The notes under the pieces were generated by a model. The model had not been told where the DNA came from. It did no database searches and saw nothing but the letters and a program-made list of their open reading frames with translations. A program made the translations under genes and the position numbers. Below, in pieces: positions 62,438 to 64,000 of a stretch of DNA of 64,000 nucleotides (its first letter is position 1; each line of letters opens with the position of its first letter). Source of the stretch: Gemmatimonadota bacterium (GTDB taxonomy: Bacteria > Gemmatimonadota > Gemmatimonadetes > Longimicrobiales > Gaopeijiaceae); assembly GCA_022571515.1 (NCBI GenBank), contig JACZXQ010000012.1:1-64000 (forward strand), written 5' to 3'.

Positions 62438-62605
62438 CTAGTGTTCCGTTTCCAAAGTTCGCGAGCCACCAAGAGGGCCGGGGCGCCGTGGGATCAAGGC
62501 GGGGCGACGCAGCGTAGCCGTAGCTACGGTAAGGAGTCCCAACGCCGAGCCCGCGGATGCACCGTGCCCTCGACTGGCCGAGATGCTTTGGTAACGGGAC
62601 ACTAG
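62438..62605. mobile_element. 168-bp palindromic MITE-like element
   Basis: Terminal inverted repeats: CTAGTGTTCCGTTTCCAAAG at 62438-62457 and, on the other strand, CTAGTGTCCCGTTACCAAAG at 62605-62586, 18 of 20 identical. Partial symmetry continues inward (GAGGGC and GTGG-like blocks on both arms) to a central perfect palindrome CCGTAGCTACGG (62518-62529), so the whole element could fold on itself. No coding frame. CTAG at both ends may be the target duplication or part of the repeat. This is the build of a non-autonomous mobile element; a single copy is seen here, and its source transposase is not in the window. Confidence 0.65.
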
Positions 62606-62657
62606 GAGCCTGTCGGGGTTGGGGGGCGAGCCACGTTACACGTGCCCGTACAGCCCA

Positions 62658-63137
62658 CTAGAAGAGATCATCCTGAGTGGGGAGGTCGGCCGGAGAGGGC
62701 ATCGATTGGGCCGCGCCGTCCCCGCCTTCGCCGGTCAAACGCGCCAGCGTCTCACGCGCATGCGATATGTGCTCGCCGGCGTCGGCATCGGACGGGGCGT
62801 TCTCGAGGAAGGCCCGAAGGTGCGGGATGGCGTCTGCCTCCTGCCCACCCCGAGCGAGCAAGAACGCCAGACCATAATGAGCGCCGGCCGCCTGGGGGGT
62901 CTTCTGAAGCACGTGCCGATAGGTCTTTACGGCCTCCTCAGTCATCCCGATGCGAGTGTAGGCGATGGCGATTTGCTGCAGGACTACACCGTCACCGGGC
63001 GCCGCCTTGAGGGCGAGGCGGAAGGAGGTGAGGGCTTCGTGCGACTTGCCCGCCTTCATCAGGGTAAGGCCCTCCCCGTAATAGTCCACCCGTCCGGTGT
63101 CCGCAGAGCCACCAAAGAGCTTGTTCCACCACGCCAT
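62658..63137 (-). CDS. TPR-repeat protein (159 aa)
   Basis: Cytoplasmic, from ATG at 63137 (AWWNKLFGG start). Three tetratricopeptide-like units: GEGLTLMKAGKSHEALTSFRLALKAAPGDGVVL, QIAIAYTRIGMTEEAVKTYRHVLQKTPQAAGAHYGLAFLLARGGQEADAIPHLRAFLENAP. Ends with a short Ser/Pro/Asp-rich tail. Partner unknown. Confidence 0.8.
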   Translation of the reverse strand: MAWWNKLFGGSADTGRVDYYGEGLTLMKAGKSHEALTSFRLALKAAPGDGVVLQQIAIAYTRIGMTEEAVKTYRHVLQKTPQAAGAHYGLAFLLARGGQEADAIPHLRAFLENAPSDADAGEHISHARETLARLTGEGGDGAAQSMPSPADLPTQDDLF

Positions 63138-63168
63138 GGAGAGGACGCCCGGCTAGGGAAAATCGTGA

Positions 63169-63201
63169 GCGTTTCGGCCGCAAACAAAGCTCTCGAAACG
63201 C
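63169..63201. repeat. Inverted repeat upstream of the TPR gene
   Basis: GCGTTTCG (63169-63176) and CGAAACGC (63194-63201), perfect 8-bp arms around a 17-nt spacer. It lies within the 134-nt space between the TPR gene and the next minus-strand gene and could be an operator or a weak terminator of the upstream gene. Confidence 0.35.
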
Positions 63202-63271
63202 TTTGAGGATCTCGCAAAGCTAGGATCGTGGAATAGCGGACGCAACGCCACCGTATTCCCGGGTTTCACAC

Positions 63272-63892
63272 TCAGGGGCGCCGAGCCACCACGGTCCCAC
63301 CTTCGTCCAACACCAGCTCGAGCTCCAACCGACCCAACTCCTCCGCCGTTCCGGCCGGTGCATTCAACGCAACGAGCCGGCTACCGCGTGCCAGGATACG
63401 AGCGGCTTCACCGAGGCGTAGAGGGTCGTCGGAAACGAGCAGGGCCACACCCCGCATGACTCCTGACTGGAAAGGGAGCATCGGGCCGGCGGCGAGCCGG
63501 CTAACGCCAGGCTCCTCCGGTACCTCACGAAGCCCGCCACCGACACAGACGATCTCGAGCTCCGGGATCAAGGCGGCCAGGTCGTGGCCGTGGCTGGCGA
63601 GCCTACCCAGTAACGCCACCTCTCCCGGCCCCTTGGTCACCCCGAGTAGGGCGCCGAGAGTGACCGCATCACCCGGAACGGACTCCACGATGCCCGAAAG
63701 GTCGGATCCCTCACGGGGCGGAGGCCGCAGATCACAGTGCCCATCCTCGATGGGATAACGTTCACGGCAGTTCGCGCAGCCGAGCGACCCCATCAGCACG
63801 CGACGGTCAGCCAGCTCGTCCGCCAGGAGCACCAACCCGAACTCGGGCCCACAACGCGGGCAAGCGAGTCGATCCGTCAGGAGAAGATGCAC
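63272..63892 (-). CDS. Trm112-like N-terminal domain fused to a Rossmann-like domain (206 aa)
   Basis: The first 50 residues resemble Trm112/YbaR zinc proteins: LLLTDRLACPRCG, then CANCRERYPIEDGHCDLRPP, giving CxxC pairs. The remainder (GALLGVTKGPGEVALLGRLASHGHDLAALIPELEIVCVGGGL, GVALLVSDDPLRLGEAARILARGSRLVALNAP) reads as a Rossmann-type fold possibly derived from a methyltransferase that has lost the usual glycine-rich SAM motif. Function unknown. Confidence 0.7.
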   Translation of the reverse strand: MHLLLTDRLACPRCGPEFGLVLLADELADRRVLMGSLGCANCRERYPIEDGHCDLRPPPREGSDLSGIVESVPGDAVTLGALLGVTKGPGEVALLGRLASHGHDLAALIPELEIVCVGGGLREVPEEPGVSRLAAGPMLPFQSGVMRGVALLVSDDPLRLGEAARILARGSRLVALNAPAGTAEELGRLELELVLDEGGTVVARRP

Positions 63893-63908
63893 GGTGTGCC
63901 CCGAGCCT

Positions 63909-64000
63909 TCAGGCCCGGGCGATTTGCACGAGCGGAATCTGGACGGTTTGAGGGCGAGTGCACACGAAGAGGACCGCTTCGGCTACGTCGTCCGGGGCAA
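63909..64000 (-). CDS. C-terminal end of an SDR-family oxidoreductase (cut by window edge)
   Basis: The minus-strand frame open to the edge reads PDDVAEAVLFVCTRPQTVQIPLVQIARA before TGA at 63909-63911. PEDVAEAVLFALTRPPHVQIP is the usual C-terminal helix and tail of short-chain dehydrogenases of the YdfG/clavaldehyde-like group. Only about 30 residues are visible. Confidence 0.7.
   Translation of the reverse strand, partial: APDDVAEAVLFVCTRPQTVQIPLVQIARA

Noticed and set aside
1-64000. CRISPR arrays, rRNA genes, prophage or IS transposase genes
   Set aside because: I saw no regularly spaced repeats, no rRNA sequence and no integrase, transposase or phage structural motif in either strand.

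Overview
The window is 64 kb of high-GC, densely packed DNA from a Gram-negative-type bacterium (lipoprotein signals, outer-membrane barrels, periplasmic multihaem cytochromes, Sec/Tat leaders). Gene content and style recall Gemmatimonadota or a neighbouring deep-branching phylum. That placement is an inference from general character, not a computed assignment.

Left end (1-2318): two unrecognised genes (the first enters from outside the window), a fragment resembling the DUF4344 metallopeptidase family, and a minus-strand tRNA-Lys(CTT) with its own intrinsic terminator. Debris on the 3' side of a tRNA suggests the edge of an integrated island. The 658-nt stretch up to 2318 has no convincing gene but several hairpins.

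Region A (2319-17286) is the most striking part: two convergent, paralogous porin-cytochrome operons carrying 90 covalent c-haem sites by direct count (CXXCH plus CX4CH). Both share the order 9-haem lipoprotein / 10- or 20-haem cytochrome / about 490-aa outer-membrane barrel / 16-haem cytochrome, with ATGA overlaps around the barrel. The left operon adds a membrane-anchored 9-haem cytochrome, a Rieske protein and a b6f-like cytochrome b. In the right operon the 10-haem protein is fused to a NapC/NirT-like 10-haem quinol-dehydrogenase module, and a TPR lipoprotein and a monohaem cytochrome c follow. I infer two outer-membrane electron conduits built on one chassis but fed from quinol by different inner-membrane modules.

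Region B (17575-33425), divergent from the right conduit, looks like a single 13-gene operon: a 2-oxoacid:ferredoxin oxidoreductase (korAB), an unknown protein, rnfB, a giant 1696-aa NifJ-type oxidoreductase, rnfCDGEA, a 55-aa four-cysteine membrane protein reminiscent of NqrM, apbE and a zinc-ribbon protein. It would couple 2-oxoacid oxidation through ferredoxin to NAD+ reduction and an ion gradient. Set beside the conduits, this could form a chain from 2-oxoacids through NADH and quinol to an extracellular acceptor.

Region C (33482-64000) is mostly ordinary chromosome: glutaryl-CoA dehydrogenase, a decarboxylating isocitrate/isopropylmalate-type dehydrogenase, an LVIVD-repeat lipoprotein, MsrB, a DUF3179 protein, a cupin, two SDRs, a branched-chain aminotransferase, gamma-glutamyltransferase, a short isopropylmalate/homocitrate-synthase-like enzyme, a sugar nucleotidyltransferase, SIMPL, DUF1499 and DUF445 proteins, a TerB-like protein, YajQ, an ABC-2 exporter with a transglutaminase-like partner, a macro-domain protein, CutA, an acyl-CoA synthetase, OsmC, a Trm112-like protein and the end of another SDR. 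Three small genes (45-90 aa) and a 168-bp palindromic MITE-like element at the start of osmC are easily missed here.
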